Origin: DATFQE01 sp963739085
GTDB taxonomy: Bacteria; Actinomycetota; Thermoleophilia; Gaiellales; Gaiellaceae
Length of the DNA stretch: 64,000 nt
Direction of reading: 5' to 3'
NCBI GenBank assembly: GCA_963739085.1
Contig: CAVTZA010000014.1
Span: 118,122 to 182,121 of the forward strand
Shown here: in pieces, positions 28,695 through 36,496 of the stretch
Position numbering within the stretch: the stretch's first letter is position 1
Layout: every line of letters begins with the position of its first letter
Notes under the pieces: model-generated
Database searches by the model: none
Seen by the model: the letters and a program-made list of their open reading frames with translations, nothing else
Told to the model about the DNA's origin: nothing
Position numbers and translations under genes: made by a program

Positions 28695-28934
28695 ATGCGG
28701 CACATGAAGATTCGAGTCGAAGATCCCGAACTCGTGGACGAGCTCGTCCACCACCTCCGGCGCTCCGGCTGCATCGCCACGCCGTCGGAGGTCGAGGCGC
28801 ACGGTGAGGGCATCACAGTGGACGTGCGGGTGCCGGCCGCGATCGACGCGGAGCAGGAGCGGATGGAGGTCGAGGTCTACCTCCGGGTGTTCGAGGCCAC
28901 CCATCCGGGCAAGGCCGCCGCCCTGTTGCCCTAG
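28695..28934 (+). CDS. Small conserved-looking acidic protein, 79 residues
   Basis: Starts at the ATG at 28695 with GAGGAGG a few bases upstream. MKIRVEDPELVDELVHHLRR and the strand ITVDVRVPAAIDAEQER suggest a compact alpha-beta fold. No catalytic motif is seen and function is unknown. Its TAG shares CTAG with the stop of the convergent tail-tube-like gene. Confidence 0.75.
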   Translation: MRHMKIRVEDPELVDELVHHLRRSGCIATPSEVEAHGEGITVDVRVPAAIDAEQERMEVEVYLRVFEATHPGKAAALLP

Positions 28935-29557
28935 CTGGGCGGACGCCGCGTGTCGGTCGCCGTCAGGTCGCCCGCGTCCCAGGAGATCTCGTGGAAGACG
29001 AAGCGGATCTCGACGTTGCCGTTTGCAAGATCCTTGATCCCGACGACGTAGACCTCCTTCAGGGTCGTCGTCTCGGCTCCGTCCGCGACGGGTGCCATCA
29101 GCACGATCGTCTCGATCTTCTTGTTCGTTGAGATCGCCTGCCTGAGCTGCGTGACACCCGTGCTCTTGCGGATCACCACCTTGAGGTCGGAGTAGCGGCG
29201 CTTGGCATACGGCAGGCCGGACTCCACGTCCGTCGGGGTCTTCACCTCGAGCTCGTAGTTCTCCTCGAGCTCGAACTCGCCCTCGTGGCCCTTGGCCGCA
29301 GAGGGCCCGCGGATCCCGTCGACCTTCATGATCGGCTTCGTGATCCGGGGCAAGGCGGCGGTTGCGGCCTCTCGCTGGAGCTGCCCGCCGATGATCTGCT
29401 GGAACGCTCGGTTGCCGCCGCCCTTCTGCAGCTCTTCCACCACGCCTGCGCGCTTGCCCTCGTCGAGGTCGGCAAGCTGGCGCGCGAGCTCCGGCTTGCC
29501 GGCGCGCGCGGCCGCCTCCTCCAGCTCTTCCTCATCCCAGCGACGGCGCTTCGCCAT
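28931..29557 (-). CDS. Hcp/tail-tube-like protein with GGNRA leader
   Basis: 208 residues. The basic start KRRRWDEEELEE leads to a leader RAGVVEELQKGGGNRAFQQI (residues 37-55) ending in a QLQRE pentapeptide. The rest (PIMKVDGIRGPSAAKGHEGE, SDLKVVIRKSTGVTQLRQAI, IETIVLMAP, EIRFVFHEISWD) follows the strand order and motifs of Hcp-type tube proteins of type VI and phage-tail-like systems. The neighbour at 29593 carries a nearly identical leader. No sheath, baseplate or spike gene is present in the window. A TAGCAT box lies 10 nt before the ATG. Structure assignment is by pattern and needs profile confirmation. Confidence 0.6.
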   Translation of the reverse strand: MAKRRRWDEEELEEAAARAGKPELARQLADLDEGKRAGVVEELQKGGGNRAFQQIIGGQLQREAATAALPRITKPIMKVDGIRGPSAAKGHEGEFELEENYELEVKTPTDVESGLPYAKRRYSDLKVVIRKSTGVTQLRQAISTNKKIETIVLMAPVADGAETTTLKEVYVVGIKDLANGNVEIRFVFHEISWDAGDLTATDTRRPPS

Positions 29558-29592
29558 GAGCATTTCGATGCTAACGCGGCCGGCCGCCGGCG

Positions 29593-30654
29593 TCACGCGA
29601 TCTTGAGCGAGACGCTCTCGGCGTACAGCTCGTACTTGCGCCCGCCGCCGGTCGAGCTGCCGAACATCTCGGCTGCGGCGAGCCCGACGCCCGAGAACGT
29701 AAGCGTCAGCGTCTTCCCGCCGTGGCTCTTCACCGTCAGGACGGCCGTGCGCTCCTCCCTGTTCCCCCTGATCGCGGATTCCTCGAACCAGGCGTCGAAG
29801 GCGTTCTTGCCGGACTTCTTGCTCGTGTCGGCGACGGCGACGACGAGGTTGTCGAGGTGCGTGCTGCCCGGCGTGAGCACCGGGGTTCGCGATTTCCCGA
29901 CCTCGTCGGCCTTCACTGTTGCTGTGAACGCGAAACCGTCGACCGAGAGGAGCTCGGACACCCCTCCGATGCCGGAGATCTCGAGTCGCGCCGTCGACGG
30001 CTTGAGCGCGTCCGGCTTCGCCTTCCCGGCGGCCGTCTGGCCGGATCCGCTCGTCGTCCGGACGAACTCCGGCTGCAGCTTGACGTTCAGCCAAGCCTCG
30101 CCCGAGTCCCCGACGTCGAGCTTCGGCACCCCGATGCGGGTCACAAGGCAATCATGGAACTCGACGCTTCGAACCTCCTTCCCGCTACTCGCGTCGAGCT
30201 GGTGGATCACGATGTCCTTCCGGGAGTGCTTGTTGCCGAGAGTGCTCCCGATCCAGTCGCCGAGCGGCCCGAGCTCGAGGCCCAGCCGCAGCGAGACCTC
30301 GTCGAAGCGCAGACCGGCCAGGTGCTTCCCGCCGACGCCACCCTGCCTCGGAGCCTCCACGACGACGTCGGCACGGGCCCCACCACCGTCGACGGCTGCA
30401 ACCGGGACCGTCGTCCCGTCGATCGTGAGAGCGAACAGCTGCGCGACCCAGGAGCTCCTCCGTAACGCCGTGGTGTCGCGCTGGAGCTGTGCTCCGCCGA
30501 GGACGTGCTGCACGGCGTTGTTGCCGCCCGCACGCTGCAGCTCCTCGAGGACGCCGGCCCGGCGCGTCGTGTCGAGCCCGGCGAGAAGCGGCTTGCCGGA
30601 CTGACCGGGCTCTCGTTCGGGCTCCAGGTCCCAGCGGCGGCGCTTCTTCGGCAT
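29593..30654 (-). CDS. Duplicated phage-tail-tube-like protein with GGNNA leader
   Basis: 353 residues. The leader KRRRWDLEPEREPGQSGKPL, RAGVLEELQRAGGNNAVQHV and GAQLQRD parallels the preceding protein. Residues about 90-180 (GPLGDWIGSTL, KDIVIHQLDASSGKEVRSVE, FHDCLVTRIGVPKLD) resemble T4 gp19-type tail tube proteins. A second, similar half follows (FDAWFEESAIRGNREERTAV, KTLTLTFSGVGLAAAEMF), so it looks like a tandem tube fold. The TAGCAT box 10 nt before the ATG matches that of the downstream paralogue, suggesting joint expression. Function unknown; a secreted tube or effector carrier is a hypothesis. Confidence 0.6.
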   Translation of the reverse strand: MPKKRRRWDLEPEREPGQSGKPLLAGLDTTRRAGVLEELQRAGGNNAVQHVLGGAQLQRDTTALRRSSWVAQLFALTIDGTTVPVAAVDGGGARADVVVEAPRQGGVGGKHLAGLRFDEVSLRLGLELGPLGDWIGSTLGNKHSRKDIVIHQLDASSGKEVRSVEFHDCLVTRIGVPKLDVGDSGEAWLNVKLQPEFVRTTSGSGQTAAGKAKPDALKPSTARLEISGIGGVSELLSVDGFAFTATVKADEVGKSRTPVLTPGSTHLDNLVVAVADTSKKSGKNAFDAWFEESAIRGNREERTAVLTVKSHGGKTLTLTFSGVGLAAAEMFGSSTGGGRKYELYAESVSLKIA

Positions 30655-30690
30655 GCCTGGCCCGATGCTAGCTCCGTCGGGGCGCGACGC

Positions 30691-31386
30691 CTAGCCGCGC
30701 GACGCTTCGACCTCCGCCTCCGCCTCTTCTACGGCGCGGGCGGCCTCGTCCGCGGCCTTCCTGGCCTGTTCGGCGGCCCGTTCCGCCGCCCGAGCGGCCT
30801 GCTCGAGCTCCCGCTGCTTCGCCTTCGCCTCCTTCAACGCCTGCGCGGCGCGCCGGCCACGGCCGGGGTCGGCGGCCTGCTTCGGCTTGCCCTCGCGCGG
30901 CTTCGGCGGCGTGAACGCGAGGCCGGCGAGCGTGTCGAAGCCGCCGGGCTCCGGCTCCTCGGTGAGGCGTCCCGCCGCGAGCCGAACGGCGAGCTCCTCG
31001 TCGGACGACGCTTCGCGGAACGTAGCGACGACGCGCTCGAGGGTCGCGTCCGTCGGCTTGTCGAGCAGGCTCTTGGCCGCGTCGCGCAGCTTCCGGAGCC
31101 CGGCGGCCTGGTCCTGCTGGGCCTTCGCGAACGCGTCGCGGTCGCCCTTGCCGAGCGACTCGCGGAGCTTGCTGCTCGCAGTCAGGAGCTTGTCGACGGC
31201 CGGCCGGTTGCGCCGCGCGAGCTGGTTCGCGGTCCACACCGGCACCGTGGGCTTGCGCGCAGCGGTCACCTCCGCCGCGTCGTCGGCCCGCCCGTCGGCC
31301 TTGAGCTCCTTCGCCAGCGCGGTGCGGCGCTCGATGAACTCGTCGAGGGGCGCGGAGTAGAGCTCGTCGAGGAGGGCCTCGTCCAC
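30691..31386 (-). CDS. Coiled-coil protein downstream of Ku
   Basis: 231 residues, very rich in Ala, Arg, Glu and Lys. The N-terminal half (ELYSAPLDEFIERRTALAKE, RKPTVPVWTANQLARRNR) matches a widespread but unnamed actinobacterial protein type. The C-terminal third from about residue 175 is a long charged coiled coil. It starts 10 nt after the Ku stop on the same strand, so it is probably co-transcribed with Ku and may act with DNA (inference). Confidence 0.75.
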   Translation of the reverse strand: MDEALLDELYSAPLDEFIERRTALAKELKADGRADDAAEVTAARKPTVPVWTANQLARRNRPAVDKLLTASSKLRESLGKGDRDAFAKAQQDQAAGLRKLRDAAKSLLDKPTDATLERVVATFREASSDEELAVRLAAGRLTEEPEPGGFDTLAGLAFTPPKPREGKPKQAADPGRGRRAAQALKEAKAKQRELEQAARAAERAAEQARKAADEAARAVEEAEAEVEASRG

Positions 31387-31396
31387 GGGGGAGAGG

Positions 31397-32317
31397 CTAC
31401 GCGGCTTCGAGCGCCTCGATCAGCTCGTCCTTCGACATCTCCGCGCGACCGGGGATGTCGGCCTTCTTCGCCTGCTCGTACAGCTCCTGCTTCGACAGGC
31501 CCGCCAGCTGCTTGCCGCCGCGGCGCCTGCCGTTCGAGCGCGAGCGACCGCCTGACGCCTCGAGGCTCGCGCGCAGGGCGGCCATCAGGTCCGGCGCCTC
31601 CTCGCGCTCCTCGACCGGCTCGACGTGGACCTCCTCGCCCTTGCGCTTGCGCTCGATGATCTCGGAGAGTGCGTCGCGGTAGGTGTCCTTGTACTTGTCG
31701 GGCTTGAACGAGCCTCCGAACGAGTCGATCAGCTGCTCCGCCATGCGCAGCTCGTCCTTCGAGAGCCGGGCCTTCTTCGGCTTGATCTCGTCGATCGGCC
31801 GGATCTCATCGGCGAAGTACATCTTCTCGAGCGTGATCACGCCGTCCCGGACGCGCAGGCAGCCGAGGTTCTGCTTGTCCCGCATCACGTACTTCGCGAT
31901 CGCAGCCAGGCCCGAGTCCTCCATCGCCCGCAGCAGCAGCGAATAGACCTTCTCGGCGCCGCCGTCGGGGCCGAGGTAGTACGTCCGCTCGAAGTAGATC
32001 GGGTCGATCTCGTCGTACGGGACGAAGTCACGGATCTCGATCGTCTTGAAGCCCTCGGCCTGCGCGGCCGCCGACTCGAAGTCCTCGTCCGTCAGGTAGA
32101 CGTACTCGCCCTTCTCGTACTCGAAGGCTTTGACGATCTCCTTGTCCGGGACCGGCTTGCCCTCCTTCTTGCAGACCTTGTCGTAGCCGATTCGGCTGTC
32201 GTCCTTGCTGTGCAGGAGGTTGAAGTGGAGCTTGTGCTCGTCGATGGCGCTGTACATGCGGACGGGCACGTTGACGAGCCCGAAGGAGATGGCGCCGGAC
32301 CAGATCGCGCGAGGCAT
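31397..32317 (-). CDS. ku: Ku DNA-end-binding protein
   Basis: 306-residue bacterial Ku, the homodimeric ring that holds broken DNA ends for non-homologous end joining. MPRAIWSGAISFGLVNVPVR and the HSKDDSRIGYDKVCKKEGKP segment are diagnostic, and the core runs to about residue 255. A basic linker (RSRSNGRRRGGKQ) leads to a C-terminal SAP/Rho-N-like helix pair (LSKQELYEQAKKADIPGR). The ATG at 32317 has GGGGAAGG about 9 nt upstream. No LigD gene is in the window. Confidence 0.95.
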   Translation of the reverse strand: MPRAIWSGAISFGLVNVPVRMYSAIDEHKLHFNLLHSKDDSRIGYDKVCKKEGKPVPDKEIVKAFEYEKGEYVYLTDEDFESAAAQAEGFKTIEIRDFVPYDEIDPIYFERTYYLGPDGGAEKVYSLLLRAMEDSGLAAIAKYVMRDKQNLGCLRVRDGVITLEKMYFADEIRPIDEIKPKKARLSKDELRMAEQLIDSFGGSFKPDKYKDTYRDALSEIIERKRKGEEVHVEPVEEREEAPDLMAALRASLEASGGRSRSNGRRRGGKQLAGLSKQELYEQAKKADIPGRAEMSKDELIEALEAA

Positions 32318-32356
32318 GAGATCCAGCCTTCCCCTTGCCCCGGGGCGGAAACGGCA

Positions 32357-32362
32357 TAGGTT
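32357..32362 (+). promoter_or_regulatory. Leaderless-type -10 box TAGGTT before the HExxH protein
   Basis: TAGGTT ends 7 nt before the GTG at 32370, which decides that start over the GTG at 32364 and the ATG at 32430. It lies in the 52-bp gap to the divergent Ku gene. Confidence 0.55.
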
Positions 32363-32369
32363 CGTGGCG

Positions 32370-33179
32370 GTGAGCGGCTTCGACAGCACGCACGAGGCCG
32401 AGCCGACCCCTGCGGCGCCCGTGGAGGCGATGGCAGCACAACCGGCGCCCGGCATCGAGCTCGTGCGCAGCCTGTCGGCGAGCGCGGGCAACCGGGCGGT
32501 AAGCGCGCTCCTCCAGCGCCACGCGGCTCACGTCGCGAGCCAATCGGCGACCGGCGCGGCGACGACCTGGGACAAGGTCGAGGCGGACCTCAGCTTCTCG
32601 GCCTACGGCTGGGAGGCGATGGGGATCCTCAAGGACAACAAGATCAAGCTCGACCTCTCGACGAAAGGCCCCGTGGCCGGCTTCGCACCAGACCAAAACC
32701 GTTGCTTCATCAACCTGTCGATGCCGTCCTACGAGATCGCCGCGTACTTCGTGCACGAGATGTACCACGCCTCCCAGTACCACGGCGGGCGCTCGCCGGC
32801 GGCGACGACGAGGGCGGAGGACCCATGGGTCGCGCAGATGGTGCGCGAGGAGGTCGACGGCACGGTGAAGGGCTTCATGCACAAGCTCTCGCTCGAGCGC
32901 TTCGGCCGCGCGCCGGCGAACGACAAGCCCGCCGGCATGAACAGGTTCCGCAGCGCGTACGAGTACGCGTACAAGCAGGCGATCGAGGCGGGCTCTGAGC
33001 CGAGCGAGGCGAAGCAGAAGGGCGTCGCCAACGGCGCGCGGATGATCCGCTGGATGTTCGCGCGCCCGTCGAAGCACCTCTCCGCCGACCTGCAGCCGAA
33101 CCAGTTCGAGACGTACGAGGAGTACTACCGGCGCGAGTGGAAGCAGCAGAACGCGCCGAAGCCGAAGCCATCGCCCTGA
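32370..33179 (+). CDS. HExxH metallopeptidase-like protein with AGNRAV leader
   Basis: 269 residues. A low-complexity N-terminus precedes the leader SASAGNRAVSALLQRHAAH (residues 36-54). The same kind of leader is common in DUF4157 (eCIS-core) proteins, and related ones occur in the two tube-like neighbours. A domain from about residue 65 contains HEMYHASQYHGG, an HExxH zinc motif at H129, E130 and H133, and a possible third ligand in MVREEVDGTVKGF. There is no signal peptide. It may be a zinc peptidase effector or a DUF4157 relative; both are inference. It is separated from the tube-like genes by Ku and its coiled-coil partner. Confidence 0.7.
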   Translation: MSGFDSTHEAEPTPAAPVEAMAAQPAPGIELVRSLSASAGNRAVSALLQRHAAHVASQSATGAATTWDKVEADLSFSAYGWEAMGILKDNKIKLDLSTKGPVAGFAPDQNRCFINLSMPSYEIAAYFVHEMYHASQYHGGRSPAATTRAEDPWVAQMVREEVDGTVKGFMHKLSLERFGRAPANDKPAGMNRFRSAYEYAYKQAIEAGSEPSEAKQKGVANGARMIRWMFARPSKHLSADLQPNQFETYEEYYRREWKQQNAPKPKPSP

Positions 33180-34060
33180 GCGAGTTCCGAATCCCGGCCG
33201 CCATGGCCTGGTGGCGCGACGAGCCCGGCGGGGCGGCGTGGCTCGATCGGCTGCCGCGGCTCGTGCGCGAGCTCACCACGGCCTGGGAGCTCGAGCTCGG
33301 GGACCCGTTCGACGCGCTCATCTCGCTCGTGGTGCCGGCAGTCCGCCGCGACGGGACCGAGGCCGTGCTCAAGCTTCACTTCCCGGAGCCCGAGAGCGAG
33401 GACGAAGCGGACGCCCTTGCGTTCTGGGACGGCGTCGCCGCCGTCCGGCTGCTCGAGCACGACGCCGAGCGCCGCGGCCTCCTCGTGGAGCGCTGCGTCC
33501 CGGGCGACCAGCTCTGGTCGGTCGCCGACGAGGAGGAGGCGAACCGGATCGGCGCCTCGGTGCTCAGGCGGCTCTGGGAGCGTGCGCCCGGCGACCGCGG
33601 CTACCGGACGCTGGCCGGCGAGGCCGAGCGCTGGGCCGTGGAGCTGCCGGCCCGGTGGGAGGCCGAAGGGCGCCCCTACGAGCGGCGGCTCGTGGACGAG
33701 ACGATCGCCTGGATCCGCGAGCTCGCCCCCTCGCAACCCGAGCTCGTCGTCGCCCACCAGGACTTCCACGGCGGCAACGTCCTCCGTGCCGAGCGCGAGC
33801 CGTGGCTGGCAATCGACCCGAAGCCGCTCCTCGCCGAGCGGGCCTTCGACACCGCCTCGCTCCTGCGTGACCGGCGCGACGAGCTCGCGCTCGAGCCGCA
33901 TCCGGAGCGTCGGCTGCGCCGCAGGCTCGACCAGCTCTCGGCCGAGCTCGGGCTCGACCGCGAGCGCATGCGGGGCTGGGCGGTCGTCCACGCCGTGGCG
34001 TGGAACGGCGACGAGCAGATGATCGCCTGCGCACGGGGCTTCTCGAGCATTTCTCCCTAG
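33137..34060 (+). CDS. Aminoglycoside/hydroxyurea kinase-like phosphotransferase
   Basis: About 307 residues, matching the APH(6)/hydroxyurea resistance kinase family. The catalytic loop is HQDFHGGNVL, the DFG-like metal site lies in LAIDPKPLLAE, and the N-lobe lysine in EAVLKLHFPEPES. The family usually starts near the F-x-IP segment. The in-frame GTG at 33137 overlaps the previous gene by 43 nt, and the ATG at 33203 is an alternative. It phosphorylates a small hydroxyl-bearing molecule, possibly an antibiotic, but a housekeeping substrate is equally likely. Confidence 0.85.
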   Translation: MEAAERAEAEAIALSEFRIPAAMAWWRDEPGGAAWLDRLPRLVRELTTAWELELGDPFDALISLVVPAVRRDGTEAVLKLHFPEPESEDEADALAFWDGVAAVRLLEHDAERRGLLVERCVPGDQLWSVADEEEANRIGASVLRRLWERAPGDRGYRTLAGEAERWAVELPARWEAEGRPYERRLVDETIAWIRELAPSQPELVVAHQDFHGGNVLRAEREPWLAIDPKPLLAERAFDTASLLRDRRDELALEPHPERRLRRRLDQLSAELGLDRERMRGWAVVHAVAWNGDEQMIACARGFSSISP

Positions 34061-34108
34061 CTGCCGATACAGCCGTGATTTCGCCAAGCCCTCCACAAGC
34101 CGAGGGCA

Positions 34109-34114
34109 TACAGT
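34109..34114 (+). promoter_or_regulatory. Leaderless-type -10 box TACAGT before the cyclic-nucleotide-binding gene
   Basis: TACAGT ends 6 nt before the GTG at 34121, with no ribosome binding site between them. Confidence 0.5.
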
Positions 34115-34120
34115 TCCGCC

Positions 34121-34546
34121 GTGGACGGACGCTCCGACATCGTCGAAGCGCTGGCGCGGCTCAGCCTGTTCGCCGACCTGCGCCAGCCGGAGCTCGAGGC
34201 CGTGGCCCACAGCGCGGAGGAGGAGGTGTTCGCCCAGGGCCAGCGGATCCTGCGCGCCGGCCTGACCGGCTCCGGCCTCTACCTGCTGCTCGACGGCGAG
34301 GTGATCGTGCAGCTCGACGACAGCGAGCTCGCGCGGCTCGGACGCGGCGAGTTCTTCGGCGAGATCTCGGTCCTGCTCGGGACGCCGCCGATGGCGGACA
34401 TCGTCGCCGCCACGCTCGTCCGCTGCCTGGTCGTGCCGGCGCCCGAGGTCGAGACGTTCCTGATCGAGCGGCCGCGCATCATGTACCGGATGCTCCAGGC
34501 CGAGGCGCGGCGGCTGCGCGACGTGGAGCTTTGGCCGCCGCGGTAG
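34121..34546 (+). CDS. Cyclic-nucleotide-binding domain protein
   Basis: 141 residues, essentially one cNMP-binding (CAP-like) domain. The beta-barrel core reads LYLLLDGEVIVQLDD and the phosphate cassette region GRGEFFGEISVLLGTPPMAD, lacking the usual arginine at the phosphate position (P-P-M instead of R-x-A). It has no DNA-binding domain. Its end overlaps the start of the following flavoprotein by 16 nt, suggesting that it regulates or assembles with it. Whether it still binds a cyclic nucleotide is uncertain. Confidence 0.85.
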   Translation: MDGRSDIVEALARLSLFADLRQPELEAVAHSAEEEVFAQGQRILRAGLTGSGLYLLLDGEVIVQLDDSELARLGRGEFFGEISVLLGTPPMADIVAATLVRCLVVPAPEVETFLIERPRIMYRMLQAEARRLRDVELWPPR

Positions 34547-36024
34547 CGGGGCGGCCGCACCCTCCCGGCCGCTACGACGTCGTCGTCGTCGGCAGCGGGC
34601 CCGGCGGCCTCCAGACCTCGTACTACCTGTCGCGCTACGGCGTCCCGCACGCGCTGCTCTCGGCGGACGAGGCGCCGGGCGGGATGTTCCGCCGGTTTCC
34701 GGTGTTCGAGCGGCTGATCAGCTGGACGAAGCCGGACGCACCGTTCGAGCGCGGGACGCGCGAGTACGAGGCCTACGACCACAACAGCCTGCTGGGCGAG
34801 GACCCGAGGCACTGTGCCCTCGTGCCCGGCCACATGGACCGCGCCTTCGACGTCCCCTCGCGACCGGAGATGCAGGCAGGCCTGGAGGAGTTCGTCGAGC
34901 GGGCCGGAGCTCAGGTCCGCTACGGCTGCCGCTGGGAGTCGACGCGCCGCGAGGAGGACGGCTTCACGCTGACGACGAGCGACGGCGAGTACCGCTGCCG
35001 CGCCGCCGTCTTCGCACTCGGCGTCACCGAGCCCTGGAACGGCGGCATTCGAGGGGCCGAGGTGGCTTCGCACTACGTCGACACGGGTCGGGCTCCGACG
35101 TATCAGGGCAAACGCGTCTTGATCGTCGGCAAGCGCAACTCGGGGTTCGAGCTGGCGAGCGGGCTGCTGCCGTGGGCGCGCGAGCTCGTGCTCGTCTCGC
35201 CGCGGCCCGTGCGGTTCTCGGTGCTCGCGCGATCGCCGTTGCGCGTGCGCTACCTGCAGCCGTTCGAGGAGTTCGTCCGCGGCGGCTCGGGCGCGTTCGT
35301 CGTCGACGCCGCGATCGAACGCATCGAGCGCACCGGCGACGGCTTCACCGTCCTCACGAACGGGACGACGCGGCCCGGCGAGCTGCGCTTCGACACCGAC
35401 GAGGTGATCGTCGCGACCGGCTTCCAGACGCCGCTCCGCGACCTGCCCGCGCTCGGCGTGGCGACGATGGCCGACGGCCGCATCCCGGCGCAGACGCCGT
35501 TCTGGGAGAGCGTCTCGGTTCCCGGCATCTTCTTCGCGGGCAACGTCACGCAGGGCTCGCCCGGGCTGCAGAAACAGGGGCTGGCGAGCAACTCGAGCTC
35601 GGTCAACGGCCTGCGCTACAACGCGCGCGTCCTCGCCCGGCACCTCGCGGAGAGGCTCGGCTACGGACGACCGCGGCCGACCCTCGAGCCCGGCGCGGTG
35701 ATCCCGCTCCTGCTCCACGAGCTGGCCCGCGCACCCGAGCTCTGGATCCAGAAGGGCTACCTCGCGCGCCTGATCACCTTCGCCGCCGACGGCATCCGCG
35801 ACGACGGGATCCTGCCGCTCGAGCACGTCGTCGACGTGGGGGAGGACTCCGTCGCCGCGGCGGTCGAGATGGCCTCCGACGGGACGATCTATCCCGCGCT
35901 GTACGTGCGCCGGAGCGGGAAGCTCAGCGAGCACCAGCTGGAGCCGCACCCGACCTACGCGTTCGACAGCGCGCGGCACCGCGAGCAGGTCGAGGCGCTC
36001 GTGCGGCCGCTGCTCGGCTCCTGA
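34531..36024 (+). CDS. FAD/NAD(P)-dependent oxidoreductase
   Basis: About 497 residues if started at the TTG at 34531. The first Rossmann motif is DVVVVGSGPGGLQTSYYLS and the second (NAD(P)) is KRVLIVGKRNSGFELASGL. IVATGFQTPLRD and IFFAGNVTQGSPGLQKQGLA are flavin-monooxygenase or thioredoxin-reductase-like FAD signatures. The C-terminal 120 residues have no clear family. GGAG lies only about 3 nt before the TTG, so the start is not certain. It overlaps the cyclic-nucleotide-binding gene upstream, an arrangement that hints at a ligand-controlled redox enzyme. Confidence 0.83.
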   Translation: MAAAVAGRPHPPGRYDVVVVGSGPGGLQTSYYLSRYGVPHALLSADEAPGGMFRRFPVFERLISWTKPDAPFERGTREYEAYDHNSLLGEDPRHCALVPGHMDRAFDVPSRPEMQAGLEEFVERAGAQVRYGCRWESTRREEDGFTLTTSDGEYRCRAAVFALGVTEPWNGGIRGAEVASHYVDTGRAPTYQGKRVLIVGKRNSGFELASGLLPWARELVLVSPRPVRFSVLARSPLRVRYLQPFEEFVRGGSGAFVVDAAIERIERTGDGFTVLTNGTTRPGELRFDTDEVIVATGFQTPLRDLPALGVATMADGRIPAQTPFWESVSVPGIFFAGNVTQGSPGLQKQGLASNSSSVNGLRYNARVLARHLAERLGYGRPRPTLEPGAVIPLLLHELARAPELWIQKGYLARLITFAADGIRDDGILPLEHVVDVGEDSVAAAVEMASDGTIYPALYVRRSGKLSEHQLEPHPTYAFDSARHREQVEALVRPLLGS

Positions 36025-36085
36025 CTCGAAGGTCGGGCTCTCTCCGTTCCGCAGGGCATCGAACGCTCGGGACGAACTGGGAGCA

Positions 36086-36496
36086 ATGGCCGAGACGACC
36101 CGGGTCGAGCGCTACATCGCGAATCGGCTCGCCGATCTGACGCTCCGCCGCGCGGTGTTCCTGATCGCGACCTTCGCGGTGCTGCTGTCGATCGGAGCCG
36201 CGACCATCGAATGGCTGATCGATCCGTCGATCGGCACCTACGGTGACTCGCTCTGGTGGGCCACCTCGACGGTGACCACGGTCGGGTACGGCGACGTCGT
36301 CCCGACGTCGGCAGGAGGCCGCATCGTCGGCGCCCTGCTGATGATCACGGGGATCAGCCTGATCCCGTTGATCACGAGCGCGGTGGTGTCGATCCTCGTC
36401 ACCCAGCGCACCAAGGAATCCCGCGAGGCCGAGATGCGCGAGGTGGGGGAGATCGTCGAGCGGCTGGACCGCATCGAAGCGCAGCTGCGCCGGTAG
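36086..36496 (+). CDS. Two-helix potassium channel
   Basis: 136 residues with two membrane helices, around residues 22-44 and 78-105, flanking a pore loop with the selectivity filter TVGYGD at residues 65-70, as in KcsA-type channels. The C-terminus is a short charged helix (EVGEIVERLDRIEAQL) likely to tetramerise. It lacks RCK or cyclic-nucleotide domains of its own. The start ATG at 36086 has GGGAG a few bases upstream. Confidence 0.92.
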   Translation: MAETTRVERYIANRLADLTLRRAVFLIATFAVLLSIGAATIEWLIDPSIGTYGDSLWWATSTVTTVGYGDVVPTSAGGRIVGALLMITGISLIPLITSAVVSILVTQRTKESREAEMREVGEIVERLDRIEAQLRR

